The translations under genes and the position numbers were made by a program. Under the pieces are notes generated by a model. The model was not told where the DNA came from. It saw only the letters and a list, made by a program, of their open reading frames with translations, and did no database searches. Below, piece by piece: positions 1 to 5,876 of a stretch of DNA of 14,420 bases; positions within the stretch are counted from its first letter, which is position 1, and every line of letters starts with the position of its first letter. The DNA comes from Acidobacteriota bacterium. Its GTDB lineage: Bacteria > Acidobacteriota > Holophagae > Thermotomaculales > Thermotomaculaceae. The stretch is taken from assembly GCA_003650445.1 (NCBI GenBank), contig QMQE01000051.1, forward strand, positions 1 to 14,420, read 5' to 3'.

Positions 1-11
1 AAAGTTCCGTG

Positions 12-30
12 CTGCCGCTGAAGGCGGCAG
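12..30. other. Stem-loop at window start, origin unknown
   Basis: A perfect 7-bp stem (CTGCCGC pairing with GCGGCAG) closes a 5-base TGAAG loop. It is followed by a G-rich then C-rich stretch (31-48) and an A-rich run. It could be the 3' part of a structured RNA or a terminator of a gene left of the window. No T-tract follows, and no tRNA T-arm or acceptor stem can be folded from the next bases, so its identity is open. Confidence 0.3.
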
Positions 31-64
31 TGCGGGTTCCAGCCCCCCAAAAACCCAAACACCC

Positions 65-121
65 TCTGAACTTTGTGTCCTTTGTGCCCTTGTGCCTTTG
101 TGTTAAAGTCCCCTCTCCTCC
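65..121. repeat. Intergenic repeat module A, copy 1 (period ~9)
   Basis: Imperfect tandem units of about 9 bases: CTTTGTGTC (71-79), CTTTGTGCC (80-88), CTTGTGCC (89-96), then TTTGTGTTAAAG (97-108) and a CT-rich tail. It opens with TCTGAACTTTGTG (65-77), also found in the copy at 5783. Bases 90-121 recur exactly at 205-236. Modules of this appearance are familiar from intergenic DNA of many bacteria; their function is not known to me. Confidence 0.75.
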
Positions 122-132
122 TCCCTGCGGTC

Positions 133-151
133 GAGTGCGAGTGCGCGAAAG
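133..151. repeat. Intergenic repeat module C, inverted copy
   Basis: The reverse complement of this stretch matches 283-301 at 17 of 19 positions (period-6 CTCGCA-like units). The two copies lie in opposite orientation about 130 bases apart and could pair as a long-range hairpin. No gene is seen here. Confidence 0.6.
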
Positions 152-194
152 AAGGGGATTGGCCATTCCCCGCTTCTGAACCTTAGTTCTATCT

Positions 195-331
195 TTTCTG
201 AACGTTGTGCCTTTGTGTTAAAGTCCCCTCTCCTCCGCTCTTCCCCCTCAGCGTGCTCAGCGTGCTCTGCGGTGAATCCCCTCTTTCACGCACTCGCACT
301 TTCACTCGCACTCTGCACTCCCTGACGGCGA
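195..331. repeat. Composite intergenic repeat: modules A, B and C in tandem
   Basis: Three modules follow each other. Module A (205-236) is an exact 32-base copy of 90-121. Module B (237-280) has period 9: CTCAGCGTG twice (247-264), then CTCTGCGGT (265-273). Module C (281-325) has period about 6, built of CTCGCA-like units. The same B and C types recur at 2541-2633, 4694-4757, 5588-5620 and 5845-5876. The stretch translates on either strand as short periodic peptides (for example VRVKVRVRER), but with no start signal or protein-family resemblance, so I treat it as non-coding. Confidence 0.75.
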
Positions 332-427
332 AAAAATTTAAAAAAACTCTGCCAACGGTTGTGTTGACAGTCAAAAAGAGTATGATACCTGCCGAGATAG
401 CCATATGGTTATCCAGGGAGGAAGAAA

Positions 428-1765
428 ATGAGCAATAAAATCATAAAAAGAACCCGATTAAAATTTAATGACGTGGCTGGCTTTCTGGGTCGTTTTGCCA
501 CCATGATTGGAGAATACGGTGCATTATTCGGTGAAATTTCCACCGTTCACGTCGGAAAACGAACGAAAATCAGGGATATTGACCTGTACGTATCGGATGA
601 AGAAACCTTTGACAGAATCTGTGACGAAATCCGGAAAATGGATGGTGTGGATCTCATTGAAGTAAAAGACGCAGTCAACGAGGCTCACTTGGACGGGAAA
701 ATTGAAATCCATCCCCGGGTGGACATAGAGTCTATTGATGACCTCAGTATTGTGTACACCCCCGGCGTGGCTTCCGTCTGCAAAAAAATCGAAGCCGACC
801 CGGAACTGAAGTACAAATACACCGGCATCCAGAACAGCGTGGCGATTGTAACCAACGGCACCGCCATCCTGGGCCTGGGAGACATCGGCGCCGTAGCCGG
901 TATGCCGGTTATGGAAGGAAAATCCCTGCTGTTCAAGATTTTGTCCGGAGTCAACGGCTATCCCATCCTCATTGAAAACAAGGACCCGGAAGTGGTGATT
1001 CAGGCTGTAAAAGCCATTGCCCCCACTTACGGTGCCATCAAGCTGGAAGACATCAAAGCACCGGAATGCTTCGAAATCGAAGACCGGCTGGACGCGGAAC
1101 TGGATATCCCGGTGGTCCATGACGATCAGCACGGGACTGCAGTGGTGGTTCTGTCCGCCCTGCTTAATATCGCCCAGTACACCTACCTGAACCTGAAACG
1201 GGCCACAGTGGGCATCGTCGGACTGGGTGCCGCAGGAATGGGTATTTCAAAATTGCTCAGAGCCTACGGCATTGAAAAGGTCTACGGTACAGATATCAAT
1301 GAAGAAGCCAAAGAACGGTTCGCCGCCCTGGGATGTATTCCCACCGACCTGAACGGCGTGATGAAAGAAGCCAGAATCGTCATCGCCACCACTGGCGTTC
1401 CGGGACTGATTAAAGCGGAAATGGTTCAACCCAAGCAGGTTATCCTGGCGCTTTCCAACCCCAACCCGGAGATTTCCGCAGAAGACGCACTGGCTGCCGG
1501 TGCCGCCTACGCGGCAGACGGTCGCTCCGTCAACAACGCGGTGGCATTCCCAGGCCTGTTCAAGGGCGCGTTACTGGCCCGGGCAACCCATGTCAACAAC
1601 GCTATGAAAATTGCCGCAGCCACCACCATTGCCAGCTTCACCATGGTTGGTGACCTGGTCCCCAACATTCTGGACCCGAAACTGCACCAGGCAGTTGCCA
1701 GGGCAGTAGAGGAAGCCGCCCTCAAAACCGGCGTGGTCAAATATGTAAAATCCGTACCAGATTAG
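428..1765 (+). CDS. Malic enzyme with N-terminal ACT-like domain
   Basis: Oxidative decarboxylation of malate to pyruvate and CO2 with NAD(P)+ in the cytoplasm. The 445-residue product has an ACT-like region (about residues 9-82), then the malic N-terminal domain: YTPGVA (110-115; Tyr110 as catalytic acid), GKSLLFK (164-170; Lys165 as base), and metal ligands in LED (206-208) and HDDQHGT (231-237). The Rossmann domain has GLGAAG (265-270), with Asp289 near the end of the following strand, which favours NAD over NADP (inference). SNPNPE (343-348) and NN (369-370) complete the signature. The start is supported by AGGGAGGA (414-421) six bases upstream. The ACT-like domain suggests allosteric control by an amino acid or other small ligand. 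No terminator follows. The next genes, a toxin-antitoxin pair, lie 262 bases away and look unrelated. Family assignment is firm; cofactor and effector are inferred. Confidence 0.95.
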   Translation: MSNKIIKRTRLKFNDVAGFLGRFATMIGEYGALFGEISTVHVGKRTKIRDIDLYVSDEETFDRICDEIRKMDGVDLIEVKDAVNEAHLDGKIEIHPRVDIESIDDLSIVYTPGVASVCKKIEADPELKYKYTGIQNSVAIVTNGTAILGLGDIGAVAGMPVMEGKSLLFKILSGVNGYPILIENKDPEVVIQAVKAIAPTYGAIKLEDIKAPECFEIEDRLDAELDIPVVHDDQHGTAVVVLSALLNIAQYTYLNLKRATVGIVGLGAAGMGISKLLRAYGIEKVYGTDINEEAKERFAALGCIPTDLNGVMKEARIVIATTGVPGLIKAEMVQPKQVILALSNPNPEISAEDALAAGAAYAADGRSVNNAVAFPGLFKGALLARATHVNNAMKIAAATTIASFTMVGDLVPNILDPKLHQAVARAVEEAALKTGVVKYVKSVPD

Positions 1766-1789
1766 AGTCCACAGAGAGCGGGGACAAGT

Positions 1790-1970
1790 TTGAATTTGAG
1801 TCCGAATGTGAGTTAGATAAGATTGGGAAAAGACAGAGAATTGAGCCATTCTCCTTCATACCCATTTCTGAACCGTTCACTATCACTATTCGCGAGGACC
1901 TTACACTTACACATTCAGCCGCACGACTCTGCCGCCTACGTTGAACGCCCACTCCCTCGCAATGGAAGCG
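1790..1970. repeat. Degenerate intergenic repeats (C-like and module D)
   Basis: Spacer between the malic enzyme and the toxin-antitoxin pair. 1791-1815 has GAGT-x-CGA-like units resembling module C. 1924-1960 has a decayed copy of module D, ACTCTGCCGCC followed by CGCCCACTCC, as at 5616-5644. No convincing promoter or terminator is seen. Confidence 0.5.
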
Positions 1971-2027
1971 ACAACGATAGGTTGCATTCTGCACCCATTA
2001 GGCGCATATTGAAACCAGGAGGTGACT

Positions 2028-2249
2028 ATGGCAACCGCAATCAAGGTTTCAGATAATCTGGCTGAGGCCGCACGCCGCACGGCACGCGTAGAAAACCGCT
2101 CCCTTTCCGGACAACTGGAATACTGGGCAACCATCGGTAAAGCGGCTACAGAGAATCCCGATCTCTCATTTGAGCTGATCCATGAAATTCTTGTGGGATT
2201 GGCCGAAGTCGAGGATGGGCAGGTAACGGAATACCGGTTTGACGACTGA
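2028..2249 (+). CDS. ParD-like antitoxin of a type II toxin-antitoxin pair
   Basis: A 73-residue protein that should bind and neutralise the toxin encoded next to it, and repress their shared promoter through a small DNA-binding N-terminus. The opening ATAIKVSDNLAEAARRTA and the following SLSGQLEYWATIGKAA match the ribbon-helix-helix-like ParD-like antitoxin family, in which a short strand is followed by helices. The acidic C-terminus (AEVEDGQVTEYRFDD) is the expected toxin-wrapping tail. I chose ATG 2028 because a perfect AGGAGG (2017-2022) lies five bases upstream; the in-frame GTG at 2022 sits inside that ribosome-binding site. The stop is one base before the toxin ATG, so the two are translated together. 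Family call is good. Exact subfamily and DNA target are not shown by the sequence. Confidence 0.85.
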   Translation: MATAIKVSDNLAEAARRTARVENRSLSGQLEYWATIGKAATENPDLSFELIHEILVGLAEVEDGQVTEYRFDD

Positions 2250-2250
2250 C

Positions 2251-2517
2251 ATGCGTATTTTTCAGACCGTCCGATTTGAAAGACAAGTCAAAAAACTGCA
2301 TTCTGCGCAAAAGAAGCAACTGGACACAACTGTTCGGGAAATCCTAGCCAATCCACAGATCGGCGACCTGAAGAAAGGGGATTTGTCAGGCGCCTATGTG
2401 TTCAAGTTTAAGATTCAAAAACAACAGTATCTGCTGGCATACACAGTGGCTACCGACGCACTCACATTCCTTATGCTGGGCCCCCATGAGAATTTTTATC
2501 GTGACTTGAAGAAATAA
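2251..2517 (+). CDS. RelE/ParE-superfamily toxin
   Basis: An 88-residue basic protein, probably an endoribonuclease-type toxin acting on translated mRNA, although ParE relatives poison gyrase instead. The pattern is typical of the RelE/ParE fold: an opening strand with FQTVRFERQVKKL (4-16), two helices around KKQLDTTVREILANP (21-35), GDLKKGDLSGAYVFKFKIQKQ (38-58) forming the sheet, LLAYTV (61-66), and the C-terminal LGPHENFYRDLKK (76-88) with a His-Tyr pair common in RNase members. I prefer ATG 2251, one base after the antitoxin stop. An upstream TTG (2239) would overlap the antitoxin and add four residues. The gene shares transcription with the antitoxin. No terminator follows; repeat DNA begins about 20 bases downstream. 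Confidence 0.85.
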   Translation: MRIFQTVRFERQVKKLHSAQKKQLDTTVREILANPQIGDLKKGDLSGAYVFKFKIQKQQYLLAYTVATDALTFLMLGPHENFYRDLKK

Positions 2518-2540
2518 AGGAACATCTCTCAGATTTTCTC

Positions 2541-2633
2541 CTCTCTCACGCACTCGCACGTCCGCATTCACTGGTCTTACGTCTCTTTTCCTCCCTCTCC
2601 GCGCCCTCTACGGTGAGAATCCCTTCTCTTTCC
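2541..2633. repeat. Intergenic repeat modules C and B
   Basis: TCACGCACTCGCAC (2546-2559) repeats 286-299 exactly, and a B-like segment follows (2582-2633: CT-rich, then CTCTACGGTGA and a CT-rich tail). The order here is C then B, whereas at 195-331 it is A, B, C. It separates the toxin gene from the natAB promoter. Confidence 0.6.
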
Positions 2634-2682
2634 CACACGTTTTCCAACCGGATTGAACAAAACCTCCCGGGAAAACGTATTG

Positions 2683-2711
2683 TTGATGCAAGCAGGGCTG
2701 TCGGTTACAAT
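2683..2711 (+). promoter_or_regulatory. Sigma70-type promoter for natAB
   Basis: TTGATG (2683-2688) and TACAAT (2706-2711) are separated by exactly 17 bases. Transcription would begin near 2718, giving a leader of about 23 bases before the TTG start, with AGGAGG at 2730-2735. Confidence 0.55.
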
Positions 2712-2740
2712 TCAGTCAGCATTCATAAGAGGAGGAGCAT

Positions 2741-3481
2741 TTGATAGAGGCAAAAGATCTTAAAAAACTGTTCAAATCCCGGGGCAAAGCAGTGGAAGCA
2801 TTGAAGGGAATTTCCTTCACCGCTGAGGACGGTGAGATTTTCGGCCTACTTGGGCCCAACGGCGCAGGGAAAACCACCACTTTACGGATTCTCTCCACCA
2901 TGCTTACCCCCACCAGCGGAACTGCCGTTGTGGAAGGCCATGATATTTTGAAAGAACCGGATGAAATTCGCCGGAAAATCGGCTTTTTGTCCACTGAAAC
3001 CGGGCTTTATGACCGTCTGACCCCGGACGATACCCTGAAGTTCTTCGGAAAACTCGCCGGAATGGAATCCTCGGATATTTCGAAACGTGCCGATTATCTG
3101 TTTGACCGGTTGGACTTGAAGAAAGACAGGAAACGGCTGATTTCAGGTTTTTCCAGCGGTATGAAACAGAAGGTGTCCATTGCCCGTGCACTGGTCCATG
3201 ATCCATCCGTAATTGTGTTTGACGAACCCACCAATGGACTGGATGTTCTCACTGCCAAAACCGTTACCGACTTTCTGAAGGAAATGCGGAACGAAGGGAA
3301 AACCGTCATTATTTCCACCCATATTCTCAGTGTGGTGGAAAAGATCTGTGACCGGTTTGTCATCATTGATACCGGTAGGATTGTGGCAGAAGGGACGTTA
3401 GCTGAACTCCTTGAAAAATACAGCGCAACTGAACTGGAGGATGTTTTCTTCAAACTGGTACCGGAAAGGAGAGACGCATGA
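2741..3481 (+). CDS. natA: ABC transporter ATP-binding protein, NatA type
   Basis: A 246-residue ATPase that powers the membrane partner encoded next. It carries Walker A GPNGAGKT (38-45), signature FSSGMKQ (137-143), Walker B VIVFDEP (157-163), the D-loop GLD (166-168) and switch His194. In the Q-loop region the sequence is GFLSTETGLYDRLTP (81-95), with no glutamine where most ABC ATPases have one. This segment is characteristic of the NatA branch, so it is not evidence of inactivation. The family exports sodium or drugs, or acts in antibiotic and envelope-stress resistance; the substrate cannot be read here. The start is TTG 2741: AGGAGG lies five bases upstream and no in-frame ATG fits. 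The stop overlaps the natB start (ATGA, 3478-3481), so translation is coupled. Confidence 0.93.
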   Translation: MIEAKDLKKLFKSRGKAVEALKGISFTAEDGEIFGLLGPNGAGKTTTLRILSTMLTPTSGTAVVEGHDILKEPDEIRRKIGFLSTETGLYDRLTPDDTLKFFGKLAGMESSDISKRADYLFDRLDLKKDRKRLISGFSSGMKQKVSIARALVHDPSVIVFDEPTNGLDVLTAKTVTDFLKEMRNEGKTVIISTHILSVVEKICDRFVIIDTGRIVAEGTLAELLEKYSATELEDVFFKLVPERRDA

Positions 3482-4662
3482 ACAACATCCTGACAATTTT
3501 CCAGAAAGAATTCAAGGTCTTCCTCCGGGATAGACGGACTCTCTTCATGATTTTCGTTGTTCCCATCGTGTTTTATCCGTTGATGTTTAACGTAATCGGC
3601 CATTTTTCCTCCAAAAACCGCAACGAATTGAAAACAACCACCTTCAAAGTTTATCTTGCCCCTTCAGTCCCCTCTGAATTCCAGCAGTATTTCCCGGAAG
3701 ATTCCCACATTCGTGTGCTGAAAACGCTTACCGGTTCACCGGAAACACTGCTTCAGGACAACAAAATTCAGGCCATTGTGACAATGGCGGATGACATGGA
3801 AATTCGATATCTGTCCAGTGAACGGACTTCCCGGGCAGCTGCCGCCAGACTGAAAACAACCGCTGAAAATTACCGGGATGCCCTGGTCACCGCCAAGTTA
3901 AAAGAAGTAGGGTTGCCCGAAACCGCCATCCACCCCTTTAAAATCGAACGAAAAGACGTCGCTTCAAAGGCAAAAGTCAGTGGAATGTTTCTGGGGAGAA
4001 TTCTCCCCTACATGATTATCATCATGCTCTTTTCCGGTGCCATGGGTTTCGGGCTGGAAGCCTCAACCGGCGAAAAAGAAAAAGGAACCATCGCAACGCT
4101 GCTGGTGAGTCAGGCATCCCGTTCCCAGATTGTGCTGGGGAAACTGCTTTATGTTGTTGCGGTTGAATTCCTATACGGCATTCTCAACGTAATCGGATTC
4201 GTGGTAGCAATTGGGCTGCAGGCCTCTACAATCCAGCCGGACATGACCAAAAAAGCCGGGGAAGCGGCAGCAGGCAGCGGATTTGCCTTCAGTATCATGC
4301 CTCAGAGCTTTCTGCTGCTCCTTGTACTGATTCTGCCAATTGCATTGATTGCTGCTTCATTGATTATCGCCATTGGTTCCTATGCGAAAAGTATGAAAGA
4401 AGGCCAGACATTGTTCACACCTTTCTTAATGATATTTATTCTGGTTGGAATTATTTCCATGACTGCACCGCTGAAGATCCCGGAATACTATTTCTGGATT
4501 CCTGTGGTCAATACCTCATTCAGCATGCAGGAACTGCTGACATTTAAATTCCAGTTTGGCCATTTTCTAACCACTATACTGACCACCACCGGAACCGCCG
4601 CAGTTATCATCGCCATTACCATCTGGATGTTCAACCGGGAATCCATACACTTCAGAAGCTGA
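3478..4662 (+). CDS. natB: ABC-2 type permease, NatB type
   Basis: A 394-residue membrane subunit of the natAB exporter. An N-terminal helix (about 22-41) follows a basic segment with FRxxRR-like character (LRDRRTLF, 16-23). A soluble, probably extracytoplasmic domain spans about 45-165, and five further hydrophobic segments lie near 172-192, 218-246, 276-300, 312-330 and 363-386. The EKEKGT motif (198-203) after the second helix is diagnostic of ABC-2/NatB permeases and faces the ATPase. The start overlaps the natA stop and has AGGAG (3467-3471) six bases upstream. A strong stem-loop follows the stop. Na+ export is the activity of the founding member; whether this pair moves Na+, a peptide or a lipid-like compound is unknown. 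Confidence 0.92.
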   Translation: MNNILTIFQKEFKVFLRDRRTLFMIFVVPIVFYPLMFNVIGHFSSKNRNELKTTTFKVYLAPSVPSEFQQYFPEDSHIRVLKTLTGSPETLLQDNKIQAIVTMADDMEIRYLSSERTSRAAAARLKTTAENYRDALVTAKLKEVGLPETAIHPFKIERKDVASKAKVSGMFLGRILPYMIIIMLFSGAMGFGLEASTGEKEKGTIATLLVSQASRSQIVLGKLLYVVAVEFLYGILNVIGFVVAIGLQASTIQPDMTKKAGEAAAGSGFAFSIMPQSFLLLLVLILPIALIAASLIIAIGSYAKSMKEGQTLFTPFLMIFILVGIISMTAPLKIPEYYFWIPVVNTSFSMQELLTFKFQFGHFLTTILTTTGTAAVIIAITIWMFNRESIHFRS

Positions 4663-4666
4663 CGGC

Positions 4667-4693
4667 GGCTTTCGCCCCAAATCGGCGAAAGCC
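4667..4693 (+). terminator. Stem-loop after natB, possible terminator
   Basis: Perfect 10-bp stem GGCTTTCGCC / GGCGAAAGCC with a 7-base loop, starting five bases after the natB stop. No T-tract follows, so it may act as a 3'-end stabiliser or a factor-dependent terminator and not as a standard intrinsic one. Confidence 0.5.
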
Positions 4694-4757
4694 AAGTGAG
4701 AGTGAAAGTGCATGTGCGCGAAAGAACGGTGCTGTGAGAGCGTCCTCCGCTTTGCGG
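4694..4757. repeat. Intergenic repeat modules C and B, inverted orientation
   Basis: The reverse complement of 4700-4724 matches the C module at 283-307 with three mismatches in 25. It is followed by a B-like stretch whose reverse complement begins CCGCAAAGCGGAGGA. Orientation is opposite to the copies at 281 and 2541. Downstream (4758-4854) I see no gene. Confidence 0.5.
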
Positions 4758-4854
4758 CATAGCGAACACTATCTTTCGTATAGTATGTATTATCTATCTG
4801 TTACCTCACTTTGAACAGGTGACTGCCCCCGGCTTTTCCACGGGATTCGCACCC

Positions 4855-4883
4855 TTGAAGAAATCATCGGATCGTGCTAATAT
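4855..4883 (+). promoter_or_regulatory. Promoter for hicBA, extended -10
   Basis: TTGAAG (4855-4860), a 17-base spacer and TAATAT (4878-4883), preceded by the extended -10 dinucleotide TG (4875-4876). GATAGATA (4888-4895), just downstream, is complementary to TATCTATC at 4791-4798 and may mark operator half-sites for HicB, but this is weak. Confidence 0.5.
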
Positions 4884-4925
4884 TCTGGATAGATAGAAGA
4901 AATTATGGTGAGGGGAGTATGAAAA

Positions 4926-5117
4926 ATGGAAAAACATAAATACATATATTATGAGGAAGATGGCTTTTATATCGGATTCTGGGAAGAGTTTCCCGATTAT
5001 CGAACCCAAGGGGAAACACTGGATGAACTCATCCGGAACTTAAAGGAAATTTACCAGGATTTGACATCTGGCACAATTCCCCACGTGTACCATACCGGCG
5101 AATTAGAATTTGTATGA
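4926..5117 (+). CDS. hicB: HicB-family antitoxin
   Basis: A 63-residue antitoxin expected to bind and block HicA. The sequence YIYYEEDGFYIGFWEEFPDYRTQGETLDELIRNLKEI is the compact partial RNase-H-like HicB fold: strand, strand, FPD(Y/F) turn, then the TQGET-x-xE helix seen across the family. It ends soon after that core, so it lacks the C-terminal DNA-binding domain of longer HicB proteins; autoregulation may need the complex or may be absent. The start ATG 4926 has AGGGGAG (4911-4917) eight bases upstream. Another ATG at 4919, closer to the Shine-Dalgarno, opens only a six-codon frame. The gene overlaps hicA by four bases (ATGA). HicB before HicA is the reverse of the order found in many hicAB loci, but is also common. 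Confidence 0.88.
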   Translation: MEKHKYIYYEEDGFYIGFWEEFPDYRTQGETLDELIRNLKEIYQDLTSGTIPHVYHTGELEFV

Positions 5118-5287
5118 AAAGAAAGGACTTGATCAAAAAGCTCAAGATAAACGGTTGCATCCTGATTCGTCATGGGGGAAACCATGATTGGTATCAGAAT
5201 CCGACTACCAGTATGAGCCAACCCATCCCAAGACACCGTGAAATCAAAGAATCCCTCGCAAAACACATCTTAAAGAAATTAGGCTAA
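5114..5287 (+). CDS. hicA: HicA-family mRNA interferase toxin
   Basis: A short 57-residue toxin overlapping the hicB stop by ATGA. Translation begins MKRKDLIKKLKINGCILIRH and continues with GGNHDWYQNPTTSMSQPIPR and HREIKESLAKHILKKLG. This is a complete HicA protein with a double-stranded-RNA-binding-like fold. The G-G-N-H segment holds the conserved catalytic histidine (His24), and PIPRHREI is the family's second conserved block. The protein is basic, as expected for an RNA-cleaving toxin that acts on mRNA in the cytoplasm. No ribosome-binding site is visible, so it probably depends on translational coupling to hicB, which keeps antitoxin in excess. It is intact, with no frameshift. Confidence 0.88.
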   Translation: MKRKDLIKKLKINGCILIRHGGNHDWYQNPTTSMSQPIPRHREIKESLAKHILKKLG

Positions 5288-5366
5288 CCCCATCCCATCT
5301 CTGGAAAAGAATAGAGTCAAGTCCAATACCTGACAAACGAACATTTCCCTTCCCTGGTTTTCCCTA

Positions 5367-5423
5367 CTCTGCCGCCCACGTCCGCTCTGAAAGAGTGATG
5401 AGTGATGGGTGATGGGTGATGGG
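5367..5423. repeat. Module D with 7-base tandem repeats
   Basis: CTCTGCCGCCCACG (5367-5380) leads to GAAAGAGTGATG (5389-5400). Four 7-base units follow: AGTGATG (5394-5400 and 5401-5407) and GGTGATG (5408-5414 and 5415-5421). The same leading words recur at 5616-5629 and 5645-5656. Confidence 0.75.
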
Positions 5424-5457
5424 TTGTCAATGGCCAACTCCCTGATTTTTCTTACCC

Positions 5458-5545
5458 CTACTCCTACTCCTACCCCTACTCCTTCTTCCGCCGCCCACGC
5501 CCACCCGTTGCGCCGAATGTTGAGTGATGAGTGTTGAGTGTTAAC
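5458..5545. repeat. 6-base and 7-base tandem arrays
   Basis: CTACTC units (5458-5463, 5464-5469, 5476-5481) and a CTACCC variant (5470-5475) form a 6-base array. A GCCGCCCACG word then leads into 7-base units TGTTGAG, TGATGAG, TGTTGAG and TGTTAAC (5518-5545). The arrays are short and imperfect. No gene overlaps them. Confidence 0.75.
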
Positions 5546-5587
5546 TGAAAGAAAAAATAGTAAGATGACCCTCTTGCTCCCCTTCTG

Positions 5588-5661
5588 GACTCACACTCGT
5601 ACTTTCACACGCACTCTCTGCCGCCCACGCAAAACGCCCACTCCGAAAGAGTGATGGGTGA
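5588..5661. repeat. Modules C and D joined
   Basis: Period-6 C-type units (5588-5615) run directly into module D: CTCTGCCGCCCACG at 5616-5629, CGCCCACTCC at 5635-5644, and GAAAGAGTGATG at 5645-5656. The following stretch 5662-5780 holds no gene; its only structure is the near-palindrome GGTTTACAAACC (5750-5761). Confidence 0.65.
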
Positions 5662-5782
5662 CAAGCACCGGAGGGATTGCCAGTTCCCGAGGAGTGGAGG
5701 ACGTGAACGCACACAGGTGGGCCGATACTTGAGCGTCAGTTGGCAGTGTAGGTTTACAAACCGTCAATTTACCCCATAACAT

Positions 5783-5876
5783 TCTGAACTTTGTGCCCTT
5801 GTGCCCTTGTGTTAAATTTTTCTTCCTCTCATCTCGTCCCTTCTGCTCTTCCCCCTCAGCGGCCCTGCGGGGGAAG
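5783..5876. repeat. Modules A and B, overlapping the symporter 3' end
   Basis: TCTGAACTTTGTGCC (5783-5797) and further TTGTGCCC units up to GTTAAA (5816) are a third copy of module A. A CT-rich stretch then leads to module B: GCTCTTCCCCCTCAGCG (5845-5861) is an exact 17-base match to 237-253. The symporter stop codon (5856-5858, minus strand) lies inside this match. Confidence 0.7.

Noticed and set aside
1..60. 3' end of a tRNA, tmRNA or signal recognition particle RNA
   Set aside because: GGGTTCC looks like a T-loop start, but no T-arm stem or acceptor pairing follows, and too little of any RNA is present to judge.
364..386. TTGACA (364-369) and TATGAT (381-386) as a promoter for the malic enzyme
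   Set aside because: The hexamers are individually good but only 11 bases apart. The alternative -35 TTGTGT (359-364) with 16-base spacing is poor, so I do not call a promoter.
189..438. Overlapping open frames on both strands before the malic enzyme gene
   Set aside because: They translate repeat modules into periodic basic or Ser/Leu-rich peptides, have no ribosome-binding site and resemble no protein family.
524..1132. Long minus-strand open frame inside the malic enzyme gene
   Set aside because: A shadow of the GC-skewed coding frame; the plus-strand protein has all catalytic motifs.
1982..2010. TTGCAT and CATATT as a promoter for the toxin-antitoxin pair
   Set aside because: Spacing is 17, but the -10 is weak and transcription would start at the Shine-Dalgarno itself.
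5367..5661. CRISPR array
   Set aside because: The repeats are 6-7 bases in direct tandem without constant repeats and unique spacers, and no cas gene is present.
5591..5782. 63-codon minus-strand frame in the repeat-rich spacer
   Set aside because: Its C-terminal part is translated repeat C (VRVKVRV-like) and no start signal or family resemblance is seen.
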